From positions 21,489,501-21,553,500 of the forward strand of contig NC_081812.1 of the NCBI RefSeq assembly GCF_030704535.1: 64,000 bases of DNA, in the 5' to 3' direction. The stretch comes from Vitis vinifera. Its lineage: Eukaryota; Streptophyta; Magnoliopsida; Vitales; Vitaceae. This document shows positions 45,980 to 55,931 of the stretch, one piece after another (within the stretch, counting starts at the first letter, position 1; every line of letters starts with the position of its first letter). The notes beneath the pieces are model-generated. The model did not search any database. It was given only the letters and a program-made list of their open reading frames with translations, and was not told the DNA's origin. Position numbers and translations under genes: made by a program.

Positions 45980-46814
45980 TGTAGGACCCCTCCCGGATCT
46001 GCCACGTGGCTCTCTCTCAACCAACTACGCGGATAGTCCCCCTACTGACACGTGGCATCGCTTATTCCACCCGGACGAAAATTCTCACTCATTACACCCG
46101 GACGGGAATTCTATACGGTAGACGATTCACCTACTTCAGATACTTCACAGTCGGCGCCTGTCGCCGGATGGGAGAGGACGACGATTCAACTTCCCCGGAC
46201 AAACATGTCCGGACCCTCCGGTAGCGCTTACCCGGAGAGTATCTGCAACCGACGATTCAGCTTCTCTGGACAGCTTGGCTCGTAAGACACTTGCGATTCG
46301 CCGGATCCGTTTCCGCACGAAATCAATAAGCAAACTCTGACAACGCCTTTGACCAAGTCCCTTAAATCATCACTCATCTTCAATGCAAGACATGCTTGAT
46401 GGGACATTCACAAATCTTCTCAAGTCATATCACACATGCTGTGAATCATAAATTAAGGTGACACACGCCGCCTAAATACCCTTCTGACAGCCGTCACCTC
46501 GCATCACAAACGTCATGATTGCTTCGCCACCTTATGAGTCGCAATCATGACGATGGGACCCTCTAGCCCAGCAAGTACACCTTCTCTGCCTCATATATAA
46601 GCTTGAAGGTAATTCTCAAAAGGGTAAGCAATAGAAAAATCGTGGAGGAACACTCCCGCAATTGCTTTCAAACAACTTCCGAAGTACTAACTTAAGCATC
46701 GGAGGGTGTGCCCGGACATCTTTTTGCAGGAGAAAGGAAGGATCACTGTAACGCGTTGATCAAAACTCCGTTTCTTGTGGCTGCAATCACTACGTCGGAA
46801 TTTTGCCATCAACA
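45980..46814 (+). repeat. 5' LTR of the short element
   Basis: 835 bases, TGTAGGACCC ... GCCATCAACA, followed by TTGGCGTCGTCTGTGG, a primer-binding-type site. Confidence 0.92.
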
Positions 46815-47534
46815 TTGGCGTCGTCTGTGGAAAACCTTCTTCTCAGTAAATCCTATACCTTCCAACTGCAGAGATGGCTTCACCCTCAAGAAGTCGTTCT
46901 TCTGCTAGAGGGGACGAAGGCTACTTCGAATGGCGAAGCAGCATGGAAAGACGACAGCGAGAAAATGAACGACAGATGCAAGTTTTGCTCCAGGAAACGA
47001 GGAAACTCAGGGAAGAAAACAATGTCTTGAGGATCCAAGGCTCTTTTGAACCTCAGCACTATCAGCGGATGCAGAATCCCTGTCACAACCAAGAAGCTCC
47101 GTTCCCCAGGGAGGTGATCCCAACCCTCGAGGCGCATGAAGTATGGCCTAATGAAACCCCGGTGCACGCTCACCATGTCCGACGAGACGAAAGTTCAGGC
47201 TCTACTCGAGTCTCGTCCAAGAGACAACGCGAGAAAAGGCCTCAAATATTTGACGCAATGCACGCGCGTCTGGGACCCCAAACACCCTGCAAAAATAGGC
47301 CTCACACCACCATATCGATGGATGCACACTCCGAACCTACAAACTCGCCTATTTCACAGGGACATGTCGTCCGCCCACAATTTGTCGCGGGTTGGTAAAG
47401 ATCCCTCGCACACAACCCCTCCGGGCTCTATCAACAGGCGCCTGGATGACATGCTCTCCACGCCTTTCAGCCCTCGCATCATTAAATATGAACCCCCACG
47501 AGGGTTCATCGTCCCGAAATTCTCCACGTATGAC

Positions 47535-47799
47535 GGGTCAGCCCAGATGGTACCAGGAGGGCAACGCCCTAGGGTAAGAGCCTTGTCGCTACCCAAGTTC
47601 GAACCCTGGGGACGTCACCCACAAGGGCCAAATAAACAAATGGCCTCATAAGACTCTGCGCTGTCTGACCCATTCCGGCTGTGATGCCCCTGACTGGCAC
47701 ATTTCGGTGGTACGGCTGGGCACTAGAGCACAAAACGACTGTCCGGCCCATTCCGGCTGTGATGCCCCTGACTGGCACAGTCCAGTGGCTACGGCTGGT
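47535..47799 (+). mobile_element. SINE-like piece inside the short LTR element
   Basis: A box A-like CAGCCCAGATGG (47539) and box B-like AGTTCGAACCC (47596) have a spacing like that in the SINE at 3951. The piece interrupts the gag-like sequence after a STYDG motif. The 3' half carries a 78-base-period duplication of a unit with CATTCCGGCTGTGATGCC (47671 and 47749). Ends are approximate. Confidence 0.5.
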
Positions 47800-48362
47800 G
47801 TCACACCCTCGAAAATCACCTTAAAATTTTCACCTGGTGTGTGGTGCTAAGGACCCTTTCTTAGCCAACCTTCCTTCCCAGCCTTCTCAACACACACACA
47901 CAGCAACAACAAATCAAAGGAAACAGGGACACAACGAGGTTACAGGAAATCCTTCCCAAGTTGTATTAATCTCAACTACAAGATACAAAATTTCTTCCCC
48001 GAGTCAGAGAGCAATGCTTACATCCCAAGCATTCAGAGATTACTTTCCCTCTTCTCCCTATCTCTTATCTCAAGGCTGCAGGAGCCCTTTTAAAAGACCC
48101 ACCCTGCAGTTTTTTTTTTTCCCCTGGTGGTTATGCAACCACCCAGAACCGCCCTGAACTGCTTGCATAACCACCCACTACCCAGATGGTGGCCTGTTGA
48201 AAAACCACCCACTTGCATCAGCATCAGCATCAGTAGTGCCTCAGCCCACTACCAGTCCATGCAGCTGACTGACTTGATCACTAGCTATCCCAGCTAGTGC
48301 TCTGACTAACTGCCATCTCCTCGAGCCTGCCTCATTAAGTTGCCGGAGAGCCCTCCCCTAAC
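47800..48362 (-). mobile_element. LTR-like segment inside the short element
   Basis: On the minus strand it starts TGTTAGGGGAGGG and ends GGGTGTGACA, with a TATA-like TTTTAAAAGG box and an A-rich later part, like an LTR. Flanking target duplication is not seen, so it may be a recombined or partial copy. Confidence 0.4.
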
Positions 48363-48429
48363 AAGTTGTCATCTCCCGGCTCTTCGCCTCTGCTAGCTCT
48401 ATCCAAAGAGCCTCGTTGTCGTCCTGGGC

Positions 48430-48442
48430 CCCTATTTATAGG
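48430..48442 (-). promoter_or_regulatory. antisense TATA box of the short element
   Basis: The minus strand reads CCTATAAATAGG about 230 bases before the 3' LTR, in the same relative place as the antisense TATA box of the 10.3 kb element, although no antisense ORF remains. Confidence 0.45.
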
Positions 48443-48668
48443 AACAAAGCCCCGAGAATCCCCCCAAACGACTGGAAACCTAATTGCACCAAGTTCCGAA
48501 ACGACACACCATCTGGCAGAGTTTTCAAAGTCGGCGCGCCTCACTAGCTCCCGCAACGAGAAAGCGCCACGTGCCATTGTTGTCCATATGAAAGAGAAAT
48601 TGTGTAAAGTTAGTATTTTTATCCCGCCTTTTCTGCCCTGATCAGATAAGCGAGATAAAAGGGGGTAT

Positions 48669-49587
48669 TGTAGGACCCCTCCCGGATTTGCCACGTGGCT
48701 CCCTCTTAGCCAACTACGCGGATAGTCCCCCTACTGACACGTGGCATCGCTCATTCCACCCGGACGGAAATTCTCACTCATTACACCCGAACGGGAATTC
48801 TATATGGCAGACGATTCACTTACTCCGGATACTTCACAGTCGGCGCCTATCGCCGGATGGGAGAGGACGACGATTCAACTTCCCCGGACAAACATGTTCG
48901 GACCCTCCGGTAGCGCTTACCTGGAGAGCATCCGCAACCGACGATTCAACTTCCCCGGACAAACATGTCCGGACCCTCCGGTAGCGCTTACCCGGAGATC
49001 ATCTGCAACCGACGATTCAGTTTCTTCGGACAGCTTGGCTCGTCAGACACTTGCGATTCGCCGGATCCGTTTCCGCACAAAATCAATAAGCAAACTCTGA
49101 CAACGCCTTTGACCAAGTCCCTTAAATCATCACTCATCTTCAATGCAAGACATGCTTGATGGGACATTCACAAATCTTCTCAAGTCATATCACACATGCT
49201 GTGAATCATAAATTGAGGCGACACACGCCGCCTGAATACCCTCTTGACAACCGTCACCTCGCATCACAAACGTCATGATTGCTTCGCCACCCTATGAGCC
49301 GCAATCATAATGATGGGACCCGCTAGCCCAGCAAGTACACCTTCTCTGCCTCATATATAAGCTTGAAGGTAATTCTCAAAAGGGTAAGCAATAGAAACAT
49401 CGTGGAGGAACACTCTCGCAATTGCTTTCAAACAACTTCCTAAATACTAACTTAAGCATCGGAGGGTGTGCCCGGACAACCCGTCCGGACATCTTTTTGC
49501 AGGAGGAAGGAAGGATCACTGTAATGCGTTGATCAAAACTCCGTTTCTGGTGGCTGCAATCGCTACGTTGGAATTTTGCCATCAACA
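48669..49587 (+). repeat. 3' LTR of the short element
   Basis: 919 bases. It is 84 bases longer than its partner, mainly because of a 71-base tandem duplication (starting at 48871 and 48942) plus a 13-base difference near the end. It is preceded by an AAAAGGGGGTAT purine tract. Confidence 0.92.
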
Positions 49588-50709
49588 ACTTGTATAAGGA
49601 GAAACTTCATTTTTCCTTCCCTCTTTGTCTATTATAATTCTGCTGATCAATGGGGTGAATATTATAGATTGATTAAATGCTAAGACTAAGAGAAAAGAAC
49701 TAATTAAATTGAAGCCAACCATCAAGGTGTTTGCTGGTGGTAGATGCATCCAGCAGTTAAATATGTCTAGTTATGGATATACGTAAGGGATCAAGTTTGA
49801 AGATCTGACTGCAAATTGGGAGGGGCCTGGCTTGTCTCCTTTGCACTCCTTTTTGGTCCTTAGCCCTTTCAGATTTTTTCTCATCCTGGATTTCATTTCC
49901 AATGAACTACAGTTTGGATAATTTGTTTCCAAAATTATTTCTGGGTTTTCTCCTTTGCAATCCCCTTTGGTCCTTAGCTCTATCAGATATTTTCTCCTCC
50001 TGGATTTCATTTCCAATGAGCTATAGTTTGCAATTTTTTTAATTCCATGACATTCATCAGTTTGGATAATTTGTTTATAAAATTGTTTATGCCCGTTTAG
50101 TGCCTATCAATCTCTCATAAATTAATTCAGGTCAATGATAATCGACATAGGATTCATACATTTTTCCTGTGTAATTCTGTAACATAGTCTATTTTATTTT
50201 CTCTTAACAAGTAACCAGGAAATTTCCTCAATTTTCAATGAGGAATTAAAAATGTGACCAAAAACACAACCGGCCTCCACTCTATTGTAGGATATGAATT
50301 AGGCCATAGTCAATGGATGACCAGTACTGTGTTGATCCAGTCCTCAATATTCCTGGGTCCTCCATGAGAAGTTTCCAAGAATAAGCTCCTTCCAATTGGA
50401 GAAAAAGACGACAAACTCCAGGGAAATCAATACATTAGCATGTGTTTGTTGACATTGTATTTCTTTGGTAAAAAAAAAAAACTATTACAGGATACATTCA
50501 TTATGGTACTATCAACTAAAAAATAAATAGTGCCAACAGATTCTAACAAACAATGGAGGGTATTCATGCCCTGAAAAAATAAAAAATAAAAGAACATTTA
50601 TGAACACGTCAATGAACCTAATGCTGCATCTGAAGATCCACCATCAACTATGAACACAAACTGATAGAAGATGGACATCACCTGACTTGGTTTTTTGGGC
50701 ATGGCTGGC
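49588..50709. other. old upstream flank of copy D and 3' flank of copy E
   Basis: 49588-49720 continues the copy D upstream sequence broken by the short LTR element and matches the copy C upstream region. At 49800-50040 a block with CTCCTTTGCA..CC.TTTGGTCCTTAG and CCTGGATTTCATTTCCAATGA is duplicated. 50240-50540 matches other spacers of the cluster. No gene. Confidence 0.55.
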
Positions 50710-52668
50710 TTATCTCCCACTGGGTTCTGCAAATGGAGAAGGCTGGTCTCCACCAAAAGTGTAGTCCTTCGAATCCTCATTGAAGGATGGAGGTTCCATG
50801 GCTGGCCACATGAAAGAAGGTTTGGCCTTGGGGATAAGTGGTGGAGCTACCTCTCCTGTGAGAACCCGCAAAGCAGTCTTGGTTGATGGCCTCTGGTATG
50901 GATTCGGATGGCAGCAGGCCAATGCCAATATCAACACACATTCAGCTTCCTCCTTGTTGAAATCCCCATTCAAATGTAAATCTACCACATCAAGAATCCT
51001 TTCCCTGCTGTAGTTCTCCCATGCCCAATCCACCAGGCTGGTGTACTTATTCTTTTTGCTTTGATCTCCGGGACTTCTGCCAGAGACAACTTCCAGTACA
51101 AGGACGCCAAATGCGTAGATATCGGTTTCAACAGTTGCCCTCCAAGTAAGGATGCTTTCTGGAGCCATATAGCCAGGTGTTCCTGCAACTTCTTTGGTGG
51201 AATGATGAGTTTGATCGCTGCAATGGATGGTCCGGGCCAGGCCAAAATCCCCCAACCGGGCATTGAACTCAGAATCCAGCATGATGTTGCTTGCTTTTAT
51301 GTCCCGATGAAGCACCCTCTTCTCGCATCCATTATGAAGATAGTCCAGCGCCTGAGCAACCCCATTAATGATCCGATACCTCTTTCCCCAATTCAGGGTA
51401 ATTTGATCGGTCTCAGGACCCGGATTTTGATTGCAAAATATGAACTTGTCGAGGCTCTTATTTGGCATGAACTCATACACCAGAATCAGTTCATTTCTTT
51501 CACTGCACCACCCCAATAATTTGACAAGATTCTTGTGATTGAGATTGCCGATTGTTGTGACTTCTGCTATAAAATCTTGCTTGCCTTCACGTGCATCCCT
51601 AGAAAATCTTTTCACCGCCACTGCTTTATTTTCCAAAAATCCTTCGTACACCGTCCCAAATCCACCTTCTCCAAGCTTGTTCTTGAAGTTTTCTGTAGCA
51701 GCTTTGAGTTCTTCCAATCTAAACTTCCTTGGAGCCGTGGATGAACCTTGAATACATATCTCTACCTCCCTATCATCTTCGACCTCCTCCACCGGAACCT
51801 CACCTTTGCATTTCCATTTCCAATACAAGAAAACAAACACGAAAAATAAAACTAGCACGGCAGGGACAATAATCCAAACCCATAGCAGGTTAGGATCTTC
51901 TTTATATAGATCCAACCCACTGAATTCCCATGACTTTACACAGTTTAGTTGGGTGTCGTTTCCCGTTGAAGCTGAGAACCCCACATAGACCTTCTCAGGT
52001 AGACGTGTTACGAGATCAATAGTCTCTGAAATTACAAGTGTGCTCGCGTTTTCTCCTACAAATACTTTCAAAAGTTCCCCATCGTACTCAACTTTCACTG
52101 TTATATTATCACCACTTACAAGCTTGATGCTCTGCAGGCTCTGTTGAGTGATTGAATATATGGAATTCACGTCTAGACCGACATGGTTATCATCCAAATC
52201 TTCTGGGTAACTCTTCCTGGTGTCGAATTCCACCGCCACTATCTTGGCTGTAGCCGATCCATTAGTCGACTCATTCACAATCCCAAGCCATTGTCCGTGG
52301 CTATTTTGCGGAAGATCAGTACGTCCAGTTAAGATAAAGGCCAAGCCTTCACCACCTTGGTTTGTCTTGTTGGAGATGTTGAGTACAAAGGTGGAATTAA
52401 AAGATGCCTTGTCTTTGCTTTTGCTCCCAAACCTGAATGGACTTTTGTACAAAGCCCGGCCAGACAGATTTTTCAGCAGCGACGCATCAGTAACGTCATC
52501 TGTAACTTGGATGGCGTCGTGCTTTATTACTGAATATTCCAAGATGAGATCTTTTTCATTGTCTTCATTGAAAGATGGGAAATTGAAAGTGAAGCACCTC
52601 GCTTGAGCAATGGCACCTAGCAAGAGAGTTGCTAGCAGCAGAGACTTAACCATCGCAGAAAAACCCAT
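50710..52668 (-). CDS. L-type lectin receptor kinase (copy E)
   Basis: Single exon, 652 residues from the ATG at 52668 (the open frame runs 9 bases further, only to a GTG). Signal peptide (VKSLLLATLLLGAIAQARC), lectin domain, transmembrane helix (LLWVWIIVPAVLVLFFVFVF), acidic juxtamembrane part, kinase with GEGGFGTVY, Lys353, HRD 454-456 and DFG 474-476. Lectin has EFDTRKSYPEDLDDNH like copy A and GGEG for GDG. In both lectin and kinase it is closer to copy A than to B and C (GEGG loop, ETDIYAFGVL, INGVAQ). It is separated from the other intact genes by the pseudogene and about 20 kb of repeats. Probable active receptor kinase; ligand unknown. Confidence 0.93.
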   Translation of the reverse strand: MGFSAMVKSLLLATLLLGAIAQARCFTFNFPSFNEDNEKDLILEYSVIKHDAIQVTDDVTDASLLKNLSGRALYKSPFRFGSKSKDKASFNSTFVLNISNKTNQGGEGLAFILTGRTDLPQNSHGQWLGIVNESTNGSATAKIVAVEFDTRKSYPEDLDDNHVGLDVNSIYSITQQSLQSIKLVSGDNITVKVEYDGELLKVFVGENASTLVISETIDLVTRLPEKVYVGFSASTGNDTQLNCVKSWEFSGLDLYKEDPNLLWVWIIVPAVLVLFFVFVFLYWKWKCKGEVPVEEVEDDREVEICIQGSSTAPRKFRLEELKAATENFKNKLGEGGFGTVYEGFLENKAVAVKRFSRDAREGKQDFIAEVTTIGNLNHKNLVKLLGWCSERNELILVYEFMPNKSLDKFIFCNQNPGPETDQITLNWGKRYRIINGVAQALDYLHNGCEKRVLHRDIKASNIMLDSEFNARLGDFGLARTIHCSDQTHHSTKEVAGTPGYMAPESILTWRATVETDIYAFGVLVLEVVSGRSPGDQSKKNKYTSLVDWAWENYSRERILDVVDLHLNGDFNKEEAECVLILALACCHPNPYQRPSTKTALRVLTGEVAPPLIPKAKPSFMWPAMEPPSFNEDSKDYTFGGDQPSPFAEPSGR

Positions 52669-53715
52669 TTTCAGCACGCTCTCTCAGCTTGCAAAGATGG
52701 AAATGGGATGTAGAAATGAAGTATAGAAAAATGGGCTTTTGGGATATGTTGAAATGCTTTACAATCAGCCTATTTGAACAACTTTTCCTCCAAGTCGCAG
52801 TCTGGGTGGAGGATGAAGGTGCAACAATTTTCAAACTGTTTGTTTTCCAGGAAATTATAGGTTGTGAAAATCAAATTAATGACTTGCATAAACGAGAAAT
52901 TCAAGTATTTTCCACCCACTCTTAACGTGTTTTAGTTTATCCTGTCATCCGGTCCACGGTCTTCTACAGTGAAACTTCCGTGTTACTTACTGTTGCTGAT
53001 GGACCTATCTCTCTTCATGATTTTGAACGGGGATTTGAAGAATTTTCCAAAATCTAGACATGATCGGCAATAATTTCTATTTCCGAGAAAAAGGCGCAAG
53101 AAAATGACAACATATATTTGGTATTAAAATACTCATCATCGATTTTTCCCTAAGTCCGTTATTTCTAGAAAACCATTGACTTTTTTTTTCCTTAATCTCA
53201 AACTAGAGTTATGCCATATTTACAATTAGACTTTTACAAATTCTCTTACAAGTTCTGATGGTGGTATTCCAAGTCTACATTCGTGACAAAGTCAAACTTT
53301 CTTAATTTTTGTTGATGATGAAACATTTTTATCTTTTAAATTAAATTGAAAAGTAGTCCAAGATATCCACCACCACCATGAATGAGTTTTGAAAGTTTCC
53401 AACGCTTTAAATCCTCCATAAAATTATTAACATTTTATTCACCAATTTTCTCATTTAGGGTATTTCATGTAATTTATGTGTTTTTATTTTTTATTTTTTA
53501 TTATCTATTTTCGTTATTTTGTAACATGGACTTTATCATACCAACAGTTCGATGGGCCTCTTAGACTATGTAATACATTTTTCTTTTAGATTCTAGCATT
53601 GGAAGTAGATTGGGAATACTGGGGATTTATTTATTACACTTTTTTTTTCTTTTTTTTACACTTATTTTCATCTTGTGGAAGGAAGTCACACATTGCCTCT
53701 AAGCTTTCCACAACT
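52669..53715. other. spacer between copy E and the DC1 genes
   Basis: Contains the copy E upstream region and the 3' flank of the first DC1 gene, with T-rich tracts near 53480 and 53640. No gene or repeat family was recognised. Confidence 0.55.
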
Positions 53716-54474
53716 TCAAACAAGAGAACTCAGATTATATGAAGCCATCATCTTTGCAAGCTGGTTGCTGAGTTCCAACTCCTGCTGAAGTCTCATCAAT
53801 TCAAGTTGAGTTGCAAGAACTGGGTCTTCCACTTCTGCTGGCTTTGATCCATTCTGACTACTTCCACTACCATTCTCTTCCTTGTAAAACCCGGGTCCCG
53901 CCTCTACTGCTGCATTCCCTGAGACACCATCAGCCTGATATGAAATCGGCACCATCTCTGGTGTGGCACAAGAAGTGTGTAGCTGAAATTTGCATGGACC
54001 ACAGCTATAAGTCCAGAACTTGTTGTCCACTAGTTTGTGACAAATATCACAAGCATTGGGCGGCGATGACACCTTGGCCTGTGGGCCGAGGCCATAAGTG
54101 AGGCTGAGTTCATGGGGATGAGCCCTGTGGCTGATAATTGCCGGCAAGAGAGCACATCGGATGTGGAGATCAAACTCACAGAGCGAGCAACAATAGGAAA
54201 AGGAACTTCCCGGGGCGCCACAGGCATTGCAGACGAAGGAGCCAGCAGAGTAAGTGGGGTATGGCACAAGGGTGAGATGGTGCAGTTCATGCGATGGGTG
54301 CTCCATTGCCCGGTTCGCATTCCCACATTCCAGATGGAGGAAGAAGTCGCACTTCCAGCAGGCGTATGCAGAGTTCGAGCAGAGTGTCCGGCAGCCTGAG
54401 CAGTGGATTCCATTCCCCGCCTGCAATTCAAAAATTGCCAAGTTGTGCTCATGGTTGAAATGCTTATACTCCAT
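53716..54474 (-). CDS. DC1 (divergent C1) domain protein with coiled-coil tail
   Basis: 252 residues from the ATG at 54474. Three Cys/His-rich DC1 domains follow each other (about 5-51, 59-111 and 118-173), each with the HxxH, CxxC, CxxC and HxxC pattern (HFNHEH ... CSGC ... CWKC ... HLEC). The tail ends in a Leu/Gln-rich helix (ATQLELMRLQQELELSNQLAKM) of likely coiled-coil type. An ATG 87 bases upstream is in frame, but a TATA-like box (54511-54530) lies between the two, so the inner start is preferred. DC1 proteins are plant-specific zinc-binding proteins with links to defence and hormone responses; the molecular role is unknown. Intronless. Confidence 0.88.
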   Translation of the reverse strand: MEYKHFNHEHNLAIFELQAGNGIHCSGCRTLCSNSAYACWKCDFFLHLECGNANRAMEHPSHELHHLTLVPYPTYSAGSFVCNACGAPGSSFSYCCSLCEFDLHIRCALLPAIISHRAHPHELSLTYGLGPQAKVSSPPNACDICHKLVDNKFWTYSCGPCKFQLHTSCATPEMVPISYQADGVSGNAAVEAGPGFYKEENGSGSSQNGSKPAEVEDPVLATQLELMRLQQELELSNQLAKMMASYNLSSLV

Positions 54475-54510
54475 TCTCTCTTTCTCTGAACCCCCCCTTG
54501 CAGTGATCCA

Positions 54511-54530
54511 GAGCTGAAGTATTTGTAGCC
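54511..54530 (-). promoter_or_regulatory. TATA-like box deciding the DC1 start
   Basis: The minus strand reads GGCTACAAATACTTCAGCTC. It is 37-56 bases upstream of the ATG at 54474 and would place the transcript start after the upstream in-frame ATG at 54561. Confidence 0.45.
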
Positions 54531-54971
54531 ATTTTTTCATATGAGCTAAGTCAAAGTTCATTGATCAATGGGAAAGGGGAAAAACTAAATAAAAGTCAAG
54601 TTGTAGATGTTTACAGGCGTTAGGTAAGGATGATATGTTGATTGATAACTTGACTTTGGGGAAAAATAGAATAAGAGAGTGAAAAAATTGGCTGGACATT
54701 CTCCATTTAGGTGGGCTGCAACCTTCAATTGCAGTAAAAAAAAAAATGAAACCGTTGACTTGCAGAAAGCTTTAGGAAACTGCAGCTCCCATGGATATTG
54801 ACTTTTGGATGCCCCTTTCTTAGGCTTTAATTCTTTCAACTCTTCAATGACCAGGTCCAAATTTTACAGTTATTCTTGAGGATGGAAGTTGGGCGAGTCC
54901 AACCCGGATTTGAGTTGGCATGGATAGTGAACCAGAAATATTTGAATTGATTCATTGTGTTATTATTCATT

Positions 54972-54974
<3 letters not shown>

Positions 54975-55002
<28 letters not shown>
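54975..55002. repeat. (TA)14 microsatellite
   Basis: Uninterrupted TA dinucleotide run. Confidence 0.9.
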
Positions 55003-55005
<3 letters not shown>

Positions 55006-55012
55006 AATAGAA

Positions 55013-55267
55013 ATCCGTTCACTCAGTTTCAGATCCAACTTCAACCTTGGAATGCAACTAACCCCCTTGGAATACAGCTGGTCCCCATTGGTTTCAAAAT
55101 TCCTCAAATACCTCCCTTATTTTGAATTAGAGGGAAAGTAATCCGTTCACTCAGTTTAGATCCAACTTCAACCTTGGAATGCAACTAACCCCCTTGGAAT
55201 ACAGCTGGTCCCCATTGGCTTCAAAATTCCTCAAATACCTCCCTTATTTTGAAGTAGAGGGAAAGTG
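55013..55267. repeat. 128-bp tandem duplication
   Basis: Two copies begin ATCCGTTCACTCAGTTT at 55013 and 55141. They are almost identical; copy 2 lacks one or two bases near its start. Lies in the divergent promoter region of the DC1 genes. Confidence 0.85.
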
Positions 55268-55931
55268 AGTAAAAATATTAAATGAAAAAGATATGGGAGA
55301 TATTTGATGAAATCTGAAACCAATTGAGTTAAGTATATTTAACCAAAACCTTGAGAAGGTCGATGGAACTAACCCAATTTTAAAATGGTTAAAAATTTTG
55401 TGGTGACACTACTTGTCTGAGCCCTGTTTCCACCGTTGAAAATTCAAAAAAGCAGAGATAAATGATGTAAATAATTTGCCCAAAGTAAAACAGGAAAAAG
55501 GGAAAAATGGTTGGCTACTTAAGCCTGGCAATTGCATTGTCTTTTGAAATGGAAGAGCATAGGCAGAAAATGATGGGAATTAAAAGATAAAATGGAGTTG
55601 TGGAGGAATAGTGAACACAGACATATCGATGTGTTTGCTTTGGCATCTTCCTGGAGGCAGCTTCTTGGTGGTTTTTTCTGAGAATATCGTGAATGGCAAC
55701 AAGATCATAACACTGGAAGAAAAATTAATTCTTTGATGAAAACAACCTAAATGAAAGCAACCTTTCCTTCTAAGTGTGAAATCAAGACTTTGTTGCAGAA
55801 AGTGTTAAAACACCTACCTAGTTTACATCTAAGCTTCCTTCATTCCTGTTATTTTAAAGTTTAGTTCAATAGTTTTAGATCAAATTCTCTATAGTTCCTC
55901 CATCCTAGCCTGAAGAGAGTGAAAGAGAGAG

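Larger units (their letters stand above)
45980..49587 (+). mobile_element. short non-autonomous Gypsy-type LTR element
   Basis: 3.6 kb with LTRs at 45980-46814 and 48669-49587 and a perfect 5-base duplication ACTTG (45975-45979 and 49588-49592). The internal part is only about 1.85 kb. It keeps a primer-binding-type site after the 5' LTR and the beginning of a gag related to that of the 10.3 kb element, but no pol. The rest is occupied by a SINE-like piece and an LTR-like piece. By eye the LTRs differ by a few percent, so it appears somewhat older than the large Gypsy copy. It lies in the upstream flank of copy D. Confidence 0.9.
54562..55931. other. divergent promoter region between two DC1 genes
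   Basis: Shared upstream region of the first (minus) and second (plus) DC1 genes. Holds a (TA)n tract at 54975-55002 and a tandem duplication at 55013-55267. No gene. Confidence 0.55.

Noticed and set aside
52668-52677. Start of copy E at 52677
   Set aside because: That codon is GTG; the ATG at 52668 directly precedes the signal peptide.
54475-54561. ATG at 54561 as the start of the first DC1 gene
   Set aside because: A TATA-like box lies downstream of it and related DC1 proteins start close to the first HxxH, so the inner ATG is more likely, although the longer form cannot be fully excluded.
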